This document shows, one piece after another, positions 7,534 to 15,565 of a stretch of 15,628 nucleotides of DNA. Within the stretch, counting starts at the first letter, position 1. Each line of letters begins with the position of its first letter. Both the position numbers and the translations under genes were made by a program. The notes under the pieces were generated by a model. The model made no database searches. It saw nothing but the letters and a program-made list of their open reading frames with translations, and was not told where the DNA came from. The stretch is from Dorea sp. AM10-31 (GTDB taxonomy: Bacteria; Bacillota; Clostridia; Lachnospirales; Lachnospiraceae): contig NZ_QTUV01000015.1 in assembly GCF_003435815.1 (NCBI RefSeq), forward strand, positions 1,231 through 16,858, given 5' to 3'.

Positions 7534-7550
7534 GAAAGGGGATAAAAACA

Positions 7551-9008
7551 ATGTTATTCATTGGTGTAGATTTAGGAACATCAGCAGTTAAATTGTTATT
7601 AATGGATGAAGAGGGAGATATTAAGAAGATTGTCTCCAAAGAGTATCCGTTGTTCTTCCCGCATCCGGGTTGGTCTGAGCAGAAACCGGAAGACTGGTTT
7701 GCACAGTCTATGGAAGGAATCAAAGAACTGACAGCAGAGTGTGATAAGTCACAGGTTGCAGGAATCAGCTTTGGTGGACAGATGCACGGACTTGTTGCAC
7801 TGGACGCAGAAGATAATGTGATCCGCCCGGCAATTCTGTGGAACGATGGAAGAACCGGAGAAGAGACAGATTATCTGAATACAGTAATTGGAAAGGATAA
7901 ATTATCCGCTTACACAGCAAATATTGCATTTGCAGGATTTACAGCACCGAAGATTCTTTGGATGAAGAAGAATGAACCTGAGAATTTCGCTAAAATTGCA
8001 AAGATCATGCTTCCAAAAGATTACCTGGCATACAAGCTGTCTGGATCTTTCTGCACAGACGTATCCGATGCATCCGGTATGCTTCTTATGGACGTTAAGA
8101 ATCGCTGCTGGTCAAAAGAAATGCTTGATATCTGCGGAATCACAGAAGAGATGCTTCCGAAGTTATATGAAAGTTATGAAGTAGTAGGAACTCTGAAAGA
8201 AGACATTGCGAAAGAACTTGGACTTCCTGCAGAAGTAAAAGTTATCGCAGGAGCCGGAGACAATGCTGCAGCAGCTGTTGGAACAGGAACTGTAGGTGAC
8301 GGAAGATGTAATATTTCTCTTGGAACTTCCGGAACAATTTTCATTTCCAGCAAGAACTTTGGAGTAGATGAGCACAACGCTTTACATTCCTTTGCACACG
8401 CAGACGGATATTATCATCTGATGGGATGTATGTTAAGTGCAGCTTCCTGCAACAAGTGGTGGAATGAGGAAATCCTCAAGACAACAGACTTTGCGGCAGA
8501 GCAGGCAGGCATTCAGAAATTGGGTGAGAACAATGTATTCTTCCTGCCATATCTGATGGGTGAACGTTCTCCACACAACAACCCGGACGCAAGAGCAATG
8601 TTTATCGGAATGTCTATGGACACAACAAGAGAAGACATGACACAGGCTGTTCTGGAAGGTGTTGCATTCGGACTTCGTGATTCTCTGGAAGTTGCAAGAA
8701 GTCTTGGAATTAAGATTGAGAGAACAAAGATCTGCGGTGGCGGAGCAAAGAGCCCACTGTGGAAGAAGATCATTGCAAATGTTATGAACATGAAGGTAGA
8801 TGTTATTGAAAGCGAAGAAGGGCCGGCACTTGGCGGAGCTATGCTGGCAGCAGTCGGATGCGGAGCATATCCGGATGTTGAGACGATCGCTTCCAAACTT
8901 GTAAAAGTTATTGATACAGTTGAGCCGGAGAAAGAACTGGTTGACAAATACGAAGAGAAATACCAGAAATTCAGAAAGATTTATCCAACTGTAAAATGCT
9001 TATACTAA
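7551..9008 (+). CDS. xylB: Xylulokinase (FGGY family)
   Basis: This ATP-dependent kinase phosphorylates D-xylulose to xylulose 5-phosphate, feeding the pentose phosphate or phosphoketolase route. The 485-residue protein has the FGGY two-domain layout: the N-terminal phosphate-binding strand GVDLGTSAVK (5-14), the xylulokinase substrate motif SFGGQMHG (73-80), WNDGRT, the catalytic Asp237 in AGAGDNAAAAVG, the ATP-side LGTSGT, and GGGAKSPLWKKI toward the C-terminus. Pattern and length match XylB better than the ribulo-, gluco- or glycerol kinases. The ribosome site GAAAGGGG (7534-7541) is weaker than those of its neighbours. It is the last gene of the operon; a terminator lies 70 bases downstream. 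Related kinases accept other ketopentoses, so the true sugar depends on the upstream isomerase. Confidence 0.87.
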   Translation: MLFIGVDLGTSAVKLLLMDEEGDIKKIVSKEYPLFFPHPGWSEQKPEDWFAQSMEGIKELTAECDKSQVAGISFGGQMHGLVALDAEDNVIRPAILWNDGRTGEETDYLNTVIGKDKLSAYTANIAFAGFTAPKILWMKKNEPENFAKIAKIMLPKDYLAYKLSGSFCTDVSDASGMLLMDVKNRCWSKEMLDICGITEEMLPKLYESYEVVGTLKEDIAKELGLPAEVKVIAGAGDNAAAAVGTGTVGDGRCNISLGTSGTIFISSKNFGVDEHNALHSFAHADGYYHLMGCMLSAASCNKWWNEEILKTTDFAAEQAGIQKLGENNVFFLPYLMGERSPHNNPDARAMFIGMSMDTTREDMTQAVLEGVAFGLRDSLEVARSLGIKIERTKICGGGAKSPLWKKIIANVMNMKVDVIESEEGPALGGAMLAAVGCGAYPDVETIASKLVKVIDTVEPEKELVDKYEEKYQKFRKIYPTVKCLY

Positions 9009-9075
9009 AAGCATACATAAAGGATTGAGATGCCGGTAAGGTTATTCTATAAAATCTTGTATCATATAATGGGAC

Positions 9076-9120
9076 AAAAGGAGATTGCAAATGAGATTTT
9101 GCAATCTCCTTTTTCTTTTC
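9076..9120 (+). terminator. Intrinsic terminator after xylB
   Basis: A 16-bp perfect stem (9076-9091 with 9098-9113) has a six-base loop, and the T-rich TCTTTTC follows. It closes the cupin/isomerase/xylulokinase operon. Confidence 0.88.
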
Positions 9121-9136
9121 TTATAGATACCGATAT

Positions 9137-9166
9137 GATACAATGGACAAAGTGAAATAATATAAT
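9137..9166 (+). promoter_or_regulatory. Candidate promoter of uraA
   Basis: TATAAT at 9161-9166 is a perfect -10 located 39 bases before the uraA start. The best -35 at an 18-base spacer is GATACA (9137-9142), which is weak. I see no PyrR-binding attenuator between it and the gene. GGACAAAGTGA (9145-9155) in the spacer also occurs at 5220-5230. Confidence 0.4.
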
Positions 9167-9205
9167 TACACAAACTTAAAGGAATGAAAGGTACAGGAGG
9201 AAAAC

Positions 9206-10471
9206 ATGGGAGAACGTAAAATTATTCAAATTGAGGACAAAGTGCCATTTAAACTGCTGCTTCCACTCAGCATCCAGCATATGTTTGCAATGTTTGGGGC
9301 TTCGGTTTTGGTGCCGTTTGTATTCGGTATTAATCCGGCGATTGTATTATTTATGAACGGTGTCGGAACATTGATTTTTATGACAGTAACAAAGGGGCAG
9401 GCGCCGGCATATCTTGGCTCCAGCTTTGCATTTCTGGCACCGGCAGGTGTTGTTATTTCGAAAATGGGATATGAATATGCACTGGGCGGTTTCGTTGCGG
9501 TTGGATTCTGCGGATGTATCTTATCGCTCATTATTTATAAATGTGGAACAGACTGGATTGATGTTGTATTGCCGCCGGCAGCGATGGGACCTGTAGTAGC
9601 ATTGATTGGATTGGAACTTTCCAGTTCAGCAGCGAGTAATGCAGGACTTCTGGATGACAAACTGGACATGAGAAATGTGATCGTATTTCTTGTGACACTC
9701 GGTGTTGCGGTCTTTGGGAATATTTTATTCCGCGGATTTTTATCGGTTATTCCAATTCTGATTGCGGTTATCGCAGGATATCTGACAGCGCTTGGCTGTG
9801 GCATCCTTGATTTTTCTAAAGTGGCTTCTGCGTCCTGGTTTGCACTGCCGAACTTTACAATGGCAAAATTCGATACAGGTGCAATCCTGATGATTCTTCC
9901 GGTACTTCTCGTTATTACGTCAGAACATATCGGACATCAGGTTGTAACGAGTAAGATTGTAGGCCGTGATCTGTTGAAAACACCGGGGCTACACAGATCT
10001 TTATTCGGAGATAACTTCTCTACCATGATCTCCGGTTTGATCGGTTCCGTACCAACAACGACTTACGGTGAGAATATCGGTGTTATGGCGGTTACAAAAG
10101 TATACAGCGTGCGCGTGATCGCAGGGGCGGCAGTGCTTTCTATCATCTGCTCTTTCGTAGGAAAATTATCTATGCTGATCCAGACGATTCCGGGACCGGT
10201 TATCGGAGGGATTTCCTTCCTGTTATACGGTATGATCGGAGCATCCGGTATCCGTATTCTGGTTGACTCACAGGTGGACTATGGTAGATCAAGAAACCTG
10301 ACACTTACTTCAGTAGTATTTGTAACTGGACTTTCCGGAATCAAAGTGGCGTTTGGGGATATTGAGCTGACCGGTATGGTGCTTGCATGTGTAGTCGGCA
10401 TGATTTTAAGTCTTATTTTCTACATTCTTGACAGACTGCATCTGACGAACGATCAGGATGAAGAGGCGTAA
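9206..10471 (+). CDS. uraA: Uracil permease (NCS2 family)
   Basis: This is a membrane transporter that imports uracil with protons. The 421-residue protein has the hydrophobic profile of the NCS2 family (usually 14 membrane segments) and its signatures: YLGSSFAFLAPAG (69-81), SEHIGHQVV with Glu240 and His244, and TTTYGENIGVMA with Glu289. These align one residue off E. coli UraA Glu241, His245 and Glu290, which contact uracil or couple protons, so uracil rather than xanthine is the preferred substrate. AGGAGG (9195-9200) lies five bases before the ATG. No pyr biosynthesis gene is adjacent. The PHP phosphatase gene 47 bases downstream is probably co-transcribed. Confidence 0.9.
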   Translation: MGERKIIQIEDKVPFKLLLPLSIQHMFAMFGASVLVPFVFGINPAIVLFMNGVGTLIFMTVTKGQAPAYLGSSFAFLAPAGVVISKMGYEYALGGFVAVGFCGCILSLIIYKCGTDWIDVVLPPAAMGPVVALIGLELSSSAASNAGLLDDKLDMRNVIVFLVTLGVAVFGNILFRGFLSVIPILIAVIAGYLTALGCGILDFSKVASASWFALPNFTMAKFDTGAILMILPVLLVITSEHIGHQVVTSKIVGRDLLKTPGLHRSLFGDNFSTMISGLIGSVPTTTYGENIGVMAVTKVYSVRVIAGAAVLSIICSFVGKLSMLIQTIPGPVIGGISFLLYGMIGASGIRILVDSQVDYGRSRNLTLTSVVFVTGLSGIKVAFGDIELTGMVLACVVGMILSLIFYILDRLHLTNDQDEEA

Positions 10472-10518
10472 GAACCAGAGACTGTGGAAAAAAGAAAAGT
10501 AAGAAAGTTGGCAAGAAA

Positions 10519-11388
10519 ATGTCAGAGAAACAAAATATAATAAAAAATGAATTAACAGCAGCGAATCCGTGTGATCTGCATGTGCACACGACACATTCAG
10601 ATGCATCCAGAACGGTTGCACAGGTGATAGAATACGCTGCAATGATCGGACTTAAGTATATTGCAATCACAGACCATGATACAATGGCAGGTGTGGATGA
10701 AGCTGTGGAGCTTGGCGGGAAACTTGGCGTGCATGTGGTTCCGGGCGTGGAAATGTCTACGCTTGATGAAGAAAGTGGAAGAAATGTGCATTTGCTCTGC
10801 TATCTGCCAAAGGATTGTCAGATGATCGATAGATTTCTGGAAAATACATTGAAATGGCGAAGAGAGCAGAAGCTGGAGATGGCGCGCAGAGTACATGAAA
10901 TATATCCGCTTGTGACACCAGAACTGGTGGAATCTTATGCAAAAGACAGCGAATCGATATATGAATGTCATGTGATGCAGCCGTTATGTGATTTTGGCTA
11001 TACAAATGTGGCAATCGGAGAGCTGATGAGTTCACTGATTTCTTCAAAGGGAAGCTGTTATGTACCGAAACGATATCCGACGACGTTAGAAGCGGCGACG
11101 GTAATCCGGGAAGCTGGAGGTTTTCCGGTGGTAGCGCATGCGGAGCAGTTTGACAGCTTTGAGCTGATTGAGCGATATGCCAAAGAGGGTTTGCTTGCAG
11201 GTGTAGAAGTATGGCATCCAAGAAACGGAACGGAATCCAGACAGCGTCTTCTGGAGATTGCGAAGAAATATGATCTTCTTACAACCGGTGGCAGCGATTT
11301 TCACGGGCAGTATACAAAGAAACCTCATCCGCTCGGCTTCTGTGGCTGTGAAATCGCAGATGTGGAAGCTATGCTTGCGCGGAAGTAG
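10519..11388 (+). CDS. PHP-domain phosphoesterase (TrpH/YciV-like)
   Basis: This is a metal-dependent phosphoesterase of the polymerase-and-histidinol-phosphatase superfamily. Metal ligands are visible in order: DLHVHTTHSDAS (His21, His23, Asp28), ITDHDT (His53), GVEMS (Glu78), HLLCY (His91), VVAHAEQ (His207), EVWHPRN (His233) and GGSDFHG (Asp260, His262). The 289-residue length and motif set match the group of E. coli YciV (RNase AM/TrpH), characterised members of which dephosphorylate 3',5'-bisphosphonucleotides or trim short RNA ends. The ribosome site is poor (AAGTTGGCAAG), so the start is less secure than for its neighbours, but no better in-frame start precedes the first metal motif. 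The position behind uraA suggests nucleotide salvage (inference). Confidence 0.85.
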   Translation: MSEKQNIIKNELTAANPCDLHVHTTHSDASRTVAQVIEYAAMIGLKYIAITDHDTMAGVDEAVELGGKLGVHVVPGVEMSTLDEESGRNVHLLCYLPKDCQMIDRFLENTLKWRREQKLEMARRVHEIYPLVTPELVESYAKDSESIYECHVMQPLCDFGYTNVAIGELMSSLISSKGSCYVPKRYPTTLEAATVIREAGGFPVVAHAEQFDSFELIERYAKEGLLAGVEVWHPRNGTESRQRLLEIAKKYDLLTTGGSDFHGQYTKKPHPLGFCGCEIADVEAMLARK

Positions 11389-11483
11389 CAAAATGTCTTG
11401 ATTTTAGAACTTATAGATTTGATAAAAAAGAAGCTGGATAAAGGAAAGTTTCTTCAATAGATTGTAGGTGAGTTAGAAAAAAC

Positions 11484-11517
11484 AGAAGAGAGCATCCAGA
11501 AGAGAGCATCCAGAAGA
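11484..11517 (+). repeat. Short tandem repeat, 14-bp unit, about 2.4 copies
   Basis: AGAAGAGAGCATCC occurs at 11484-11497 and 11498-11511, followed by a partial copy AGAAGA. It is noncoding, between the PHP gene and the shared terminator. The likely origin is replication slippage. Confidence 0.8.
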
Positions 11518-11538
11518 TAATGGAAAAATATAAATTAT

Positions 11539-11582
11539 AAAAAAGTTGCCAATGTTTTTCGTGATACATTGGCAACTTTTTT
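11539..11582. terminator. Bidirectional terminator between convergent operons
   Basis: AAAAAAGTTGCCAATGT (11539-11555) pairs perfectly with 11566-11582, around a ten-base loop. The A-run on one side and T-run on the other let it work on both strands: for uraA/PHP on + and for the deoR-rhaB-rhaD-SDR operon on -. Confidence 0.9.
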
Positions 11583-11593
11583 GCTAAGTGAAA

Positions 11594-12358
11594 TTACTGT
11601 ACGGAATATCCGCCGTCTACGATAATATCGCTTCCGGTTGTATATCCGGAGGCATCGGATGCAAGATAGAGAACTGCAGGGATGAGTTCTTCCGGTTTTC
11701 CCATTCTGTGCATTGGCATAAGCGGAATCCATGCGTCAATCAAGTCTTTCGGTACATCGACTGACATTGGTGTTGCAATATATCCAGGGCTTAAAGAGTT
11801 TACACGGATGCCGTATTCAGCCCATTCAATGGCAAGAGATTTGCTCATGTGGATAACACCTGCTTTGGAAGCGTTGTAAGAAACCTGCCACTGTGGGATG
11901 TTAACGATCGTTCCGGACATAGAAGCCATATTGATGATGCTTCCTTTGATGCCACGTTCGATCATGATACGTCCAACGGCACGGCACATGATAAATTCTC
12001 CGGTCAAGTTGATATCAACAACTTCGCGAAATTCTTCAACAGTAGCTTCTAATGTGGACTGATGCATGCAGATACCGGCATTATTGAACAGGATATCGAT
12101 AGAACCTGAACGCTCAAGAATCTCTGCAAGAGCTTTGTCCACCTGTGTTTCATCTGTAACATCAGCTTTGAGATCGTAAGCTTTTCCACCTGCTTCTGTA
12201 ATTAATTTTACAGTTTCTTCAGCACCGGAACGGCTTAAGATTACAACTTCGGCACCTGCTTCGGCAAGCCCCTGTGCGATAACCTGTCCGATACCGCGTC
12301 CACCACCTGTTACGATAGCAACTTTTCCGTTAAGTCCAAACATTTTTTCTAAGTACAT
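11594..12358 (-). CDS. Short-chain dehydrogenase/reductase (SDR)
   Basis: This is a classical SDR oxidoreductase of 254 residues, cytoplasmic and NAD(P)-dependent. The cofactor motif is TGGGRGIG (17-24), with NNAG at 92-95 and catalytic Ser148, Tyr161 and Lys165 (YNASK). The C-terminus TGSDIIVDGG is typical. Ser43-Arg-Ser after the second strand does not show the Asp usual for strict NAD enzymes, so NADP use is possible. Closest in style are polyol and gluconate 5-dehydrogenase-like SDRs, but the substrate is not readable. AGGAGG lies ten bases ahead of the ATG (complement of 12369-12374). It is the last gene of the operon, 37 bases after rhaD, so it probably acts on a sugar, polyol or aldehyde linked to the rhamnulose route (inference). 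Confidence 0.85.
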   Translation of the reverse strand: MYLEKMFGLNGKVAIVTGGGRGIGQVIAQGLAEAGAEVVILSRSGAEETVKLITEAGGKAYDLKADVTDETQVDKALAEILERSGSIDILFNNAGICMHQSTLEATVEEFREVVDINLTGEFIMCRAVGRIMIERGIKGSIINMASMSGTIVNIPQWQVSYNASKAGVIHMSKSLAIEWAEYGIRVNSLSPGYIATPMSVDVPKDLIDAWIPLMPMHRMGKPEELIPAVLYLASDASGYTTGSDIIVDGGYSVQ

Positions 12359-12395
12359 CTTTAAGTTTCCTCCTGGTAAAATATATTATTTCTTT

Positions 12396-13208
12396 TTAAT
12401 CCAGATAGCCTTCTCTTGGTGTTACACCAAAGCTTCTGGCAAGTTCGCCTAACTGCTCTTCCGGAATTTTATTTACGATCGGAAGCGGAGCAATCTTCAT
12501 ATAAATTTCAGCTGCTTTCTCGACTGTCTCGATCAGACCGAATGCCTCATCAAGCGTATGTCCGGCAGCGAAAATTCCGTGCTGTGCCCAGAGAATGATT
12601 CTGCGGTCGCGGATCTTCTCAGCTGTGAGTTCGCCGATTTTGTTCGTTCCTGCGATCATCCAAGGAACGATTCCGACACCGTCCGGGAATACAACGATAC
12701 ATTCTGTGCACATACCCCACAGAGTTTTTGTAAATTCTTTTTCGTCGATGGAATGTACAAATGTCATTGCAATTGTGTTTACCGGGTGGCAGTGCATAAT
12801 AACACGGTGTGTAGGATCTACTTTCAGACGCTCCATGTGGTTCATCAGATGTGTTGGAAATTCGCTTGTCGGAGCGGCATTTCCTTCAAATCCCCATAAC
12901 AACTCCAGACTTTTTCCATCCTGTGCCACACGTACGATACCAAGGTTCTCTGCCGGGTTTGGAGTAATATTTTTGAAATATTTTCCGGTTCCTGTTACCA
13001 TAAAGATACGACCTGCAACATAAGAAGCATCGAAATTAATCGGGATCGTACGGATAACATGATCAAGATCCAGATAATATTCCAGAGGTTCATCCTCAAG
13101 CAGCCAGCTGATGTTTCCGCCGTTTCGTTCATCCCAGCCAAGGCGGTACATGTTCGCTGTCATTTCAGAAATTTCCTGAATAAATGGTGCGGTTAAAATG
13201 TTTTTCAT
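12396..13208 (-). CDS. rhaD: Rhamnulose-1-phosphate aldolase
   Basis: This is a class II zinc aldolase that cleaves L-rhamnulose 1-phosphate into dihydroxyacetone phosphate and L-lactaldehyde. The 270-residue protein matches E. coli RhaD (274) along its length in conserved blocks: GWDERNGGN (24-32), VTGTGKYF (71-78), PTSEFPTH with the catalytic-type Glu116, MHCHPVN with His139 and His141, TECIVVFPDGVGIVPWM, and QHGIF with His210 as the third zinc ligand. FuculoseP/ribuloseP aldolases (AraD/FucA type) are shorter and lack several of these blocks. AGGAGG lies seven bases before the ATG (complement of 13216-13221). It sits 37 bases behind the kinase gene, consistent with the kinase-aldolase order of rhamnose catabolism. 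No isomerase of rhaA type is in the window. Confidence 0.93.
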   Translation of the reverse strand: MKNILTAPFIQEISEMTANMYRLGWDERNGGNISWLLEDEPLEYYLDLDHVIRTIPINFDASYVAGRIFMVTGTGKYFKNITPNPAENLGIVRVAQDGKSLELLWGFEGNAAPTSEFPTHLMNHMERLKVDPTHRVIMHCHPVNTIAMTFVHSIDEKEFTKTLWGMCTECIVVFPDGVGIVPWMIAGTNKIGELTAEKIRDRRIILWAQHGIFAAGHTLDEAFGLIETVEKAAEIYMKIAPLPIVNKIPEEQLGELARSFGVTPREGYLD

Positions 13209-13245
13209 AGTTTTTCCTCCTCATAATGTATGTGATGTATGTGAT

Positions 13246-14709
13246 TTATTTGTTAATGATACATTTCTGATATTTAACATCCCACTCTTCGTGATTCTGA
13301 GGTAAATATTCGCGCATTTTGGAGGCAGATGCCATGATATTTTTTGCTTCATCAAGGGAAGAAGCGGCTCCGATGGCAATTAACTGTACAGTAATATTTC
13401 CGATGGCAGTTGCCTCGTCCGGTCCTGCAATGACTTTGCGTCTGCAGGCGTTGGCAACAAACTGGCAAAGGATTTCAGCCTTGGAACCGCCACCCATCAT
13501 GTTGATGACCGGTAATTCTTTTCCGGATACCTTCTCAAGCTGTTCGACTGTCCAGCGGAATTTCATGGCAAGGCTTTCGTAGATACAGCGGATAATCTCG
13601 CCGACTGTTTCCGGAGCCTCTCCGTAGTGTTCCATACAGTACTTCTGGATTTTCTTTGGCATATTACCCGGATTATAAAAAACAGGTTCATCCGGATCAA
13701 ATAGAAAACGGAATGGTTCTGCAGCTTCGGCGAGTTCACCGAGTTCACTGAAACTGTAGTCTTTTCCATGTTCTTTGTAATAACGTTTGCTCTCCTGTAT
13801 GAACCAGGAACCCATCACATTGCGCAGGATGCGGTGATGACCTTCGTAGCCACCTTCATTTGCCAGATTGGCGGCATAGCCTTCCGGGGTGATCACGCAG
13901 TGGTCAAGCTCCGTACCGATCAGTGACCATGTACCACAGCTTACAAGTGCGCAGTCTGTGTGGAGCGGTGAAGACAGATATGCAGAAGCAGTATCGTGCT
14001 CACAGACAACGGATACAGGGAATCCCTTTGTTCCCATCATTTCATTGTAACTTTCCTGCGTATTTCCAAGCAGTGTACCCGGCTTTGTAAGCGTGCCGAA
14101 TAATTCGCGTGGAATATCATAACTGTCAAGGATTTCCTGACACCAGTCATCTTTCTTAAAATCATACAGCTGGCTGACAGAAGAAATCGTATATTCGGAA
14201 ATTGTCTTGCCGGTCAGGAAATTGATCAGAAGATCCGGGATAAACAGAAGTTTATAAGCGTTATCTAATAAAAATCCGTGACCGTCTTCGCGCATGGCGC
14301 CTAATTGCAGATAAGTGTTAAAGAGTGCATTCTGGTTGCCGCTCAGTTCATAAAGCTTTTCTTTTGAAAGCTTGCTGTAAATCTTGTCTGCATGTCTGGC
14401 AGTACGCTCATCACGGTAGCAGCGTACCTGTGTGAGTAACTGACCGTTTTTGTCGATCAGACCAAAGTCATTGGAAAAAGAATCGATGGCAAATGAGTCG
14501 ATCTGATCATCTGTCATTTCAATGGCTTTTTTGATTCCGACATTCATTTCTTTATAAATGTTAATGATGTCCCAGAAAAGTGCGCCGTTTGCTGAATAGG
14601 AAACATTGTCAAAACGGTGGATATTCTCAATCGATACATTGTCCCCATCGATTTTGGCGAGAAATAATTTGCCACCGCTTGCGCCGAGATCAAAAGCTAA
14701 AATATTCAA
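13246..14709 (-). CDS. rhaB: Rhamnulokinase-family sugar kinase, divergent substrate side
   Basis: This is an FGGY kinase expected to phosphorylate L-rhamnulose at C1 before RhaD cleaves it. The 487-residue protein carries FDLGASGGK (6-14), CEHDTASAY with catalytic Asp239, SCGTWSLIG, NEGGYEGHHRILRNVMG, MMGGGSKAEILCQ and AGPDEATAIGN, all in the RhaB order. Odd points: the usual IDTWGVDFG block reads IDSFSNDFG (75-83), and the usual GIQFxxxNTLYQL reads GNQNALFNTYLQL (124-136). Both changes are on the sugar-binding side, so the substrate may differ. The start codon is TTG: ATG is not available, and GGGAGG (complement of 14718-14723) sits eight bases upstream. It lies 14 bases after the deoR stop codon, and its ribosome site fills that gap. 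Confidence 0.85.
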   Translation of the reverse strand: MNILAFDLGASGGKLFLAKIDGDNVSIENIHRFDNVSYSANGALFWDIINIYKEMNVGIKKAIEMTDDQIDSFAIDSFSNDFGLIDKNGQLLTQVRCYRDERTARHADKIYSKLSKEKLYELSGNQNALFNTYLQLGAMREDGHGFLLDNAYKLLFIPDLLINFLTGKTISEYTISSVSQLYDFKKDDWCQEILDSYDIPRELFGTLTKPGTLLGNTQESYNEMMGTKGFPVSVVCEHDTASAYLSSPLHTDCALVSCGTWSLIGTELDHCVITPEGYAANLANEGGYEGHHRILRNVMGSWFIQESKRYYKEHGKDYSFSELGELAEAAEPFRFLFDPDEPVFYNPGNMPKKIQKYCMEHYGEAPETVGEIIRCIYESLAMKFRWTVEQLEKVSGKELPVINMMGGGSKAEILCQFVANACRRKVIAGPDEATAIGNITVQLIAIGAASSLDEAKNIMASASKMREYLPQNHEEWDVKYQKCIINK

Positions 14710-14723
14710 TTGTACATCCTCCC

Positions 14724-15548
14724 TTACGCAGTGATGATCCGGACCCCATGTTTTTTTGTAATGGTCCGGAGAGTTTCGGAAACCTCTGGAGTATAGTTGA
14801 AGTTGTCTGTCACGATGCAGTCAATTTCATTGAAATTGCCGAGGAAGAAAGGACCTGCTACTTCAAACTTTGTGTGGTCAACAAGAAGGTAAGTCTCTTC
14901 AGACTTGTCCATCATTGCTTTCTTGGTGTCAATTTCGTTCAGACTGATATCTGTGAGTCTTTTGTTCAACGTAACTCCCGTGCAGGAAATAAAAGTTTTA
15001 TCCGGATAAAATTCTTCGGAACTCTTAATTGTACGTGTTCCGTAAAGAGAATAGTTATTACCATTGTAAAATCCTGCAAGGCAGATCAGAGACAGATTCG
15101 GATTCTCTAATTTGGCGGCTTCCAGTAAAACCTTTACAGAGTTGGTAATGATAGTCAGATGCATCTCTTTTGGAATATAATCCAGTAAAAATAAAGTTGT
15201 GGAACTGTTATCAATAAAAATAGTATCCCTGTTTTCAATCAGAGAAGCAGCTTTTTGTGCAATGAGCTTTTTCTGTGGGATATTGCGCCCGTGACGCAGC
15301 AAAAAAGGAGACTCACTGTTTAAAACGGTGTCTCCATATTTGGCTGCGGTTCCTACATTTAATGGATTCGCATTCAGAATGGCACCACCATGTGTACGGG
15401 TTAAAATGCCCTCGGCTTCCAGGCTTTTAAGATCCCGACGGATTGTTTCTTTGGAAGTGTGAAGCATATCTGCGAGGACGTTCACACTGACCGAAGACTG
15501 AGCCCCCAGAAGATCTATGATTTTTGTTTTTCGTTCCTGACTATACAT
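14724..15548 (-). CDS. DeoR-family transcriptional regulator
   Basis: This is a probable repressor of the operon it heads. The N-terminal ~55 residues are the DeoR helix-turn-helix: ERKTKIIDLLGAQSSVSVN, then LADMLHTSKETIRRDLKSL and the wing GILTRTHGGA. The C-terminal part (about 80-245) is the DeoR sensor domain, with FIDNSSTTLFLLDYIP and TITNSVKVLLE, the phosphosugar-binding-like loops, and YLLVDHTKFE. The 274-residue length is slightly above the usual ~250. The ATG at 15548 has the moderate ribosome site AAAGGATGG upstream. Co-transcription with rhaB, rhaD and the SDR is shown by gaps of 14-37 bases. The inducer is expected to be a phosphorylated intermediate such as rhamnulose 1-phosphate (family knowledge, not shown). 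Confidence 0.92.
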   Translation of the reverse strand: MYSQERKTKIIDLLGAQSSVSVNVLADMLHTSKETIRRDLKSLEAEGILTRTHGGAILNANPLNVGTAAKYGDTVLNSESPFLLRHGRNIPQKKLIAQKAASLIENRDTIFIDNSSTTLFLLDYIPKEMHLTIITNSVKVLLEAAKLENPNLSLICLAGFYNGNNYSLYGTRTIKSSEEFYPDKTFISCTGVTLNKRLTDISLNEIDTKKAMMDKSEETYLLVDHTKFEVAGPFFLGNFNEIDCIVTDNFNYTPEVSETLRTITKKHGVRIITA

Positions 15549-15565
15549 GTTAATACCATCCTTTT

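Noticed and set aside
8513..8947. Long open frame on the minus strand inside xylB (and similar ones inside the uraA and isomerase genes).
   Set aside because: It lies wholly within a well-supported gene, has the serine/proline/isoleucine-rich composition of an antisense shadow, and no recognisable domain.
9065..9113. TATAAT at 9065-9070 directly before the 9076-9113 hairpin, as a tiny independent RNA.
   Set aside because: The -35 is poor and the transcript would be little more than the terminator hairpin; terminator of xylB is the simpler reading.
11481..11520. Tandem 14-bp repeats as a CRISPR or iteron array.
   Set aside because: There are only about 2.4 directly abutting copies, no spacers, and no replication or cas genes nearby.
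14580..15110. 176-residue open frame on + overlapping deoR and rhaB.
   Set aside because: It runs antisense across two clear family members and has no motif and no good ribosome site.
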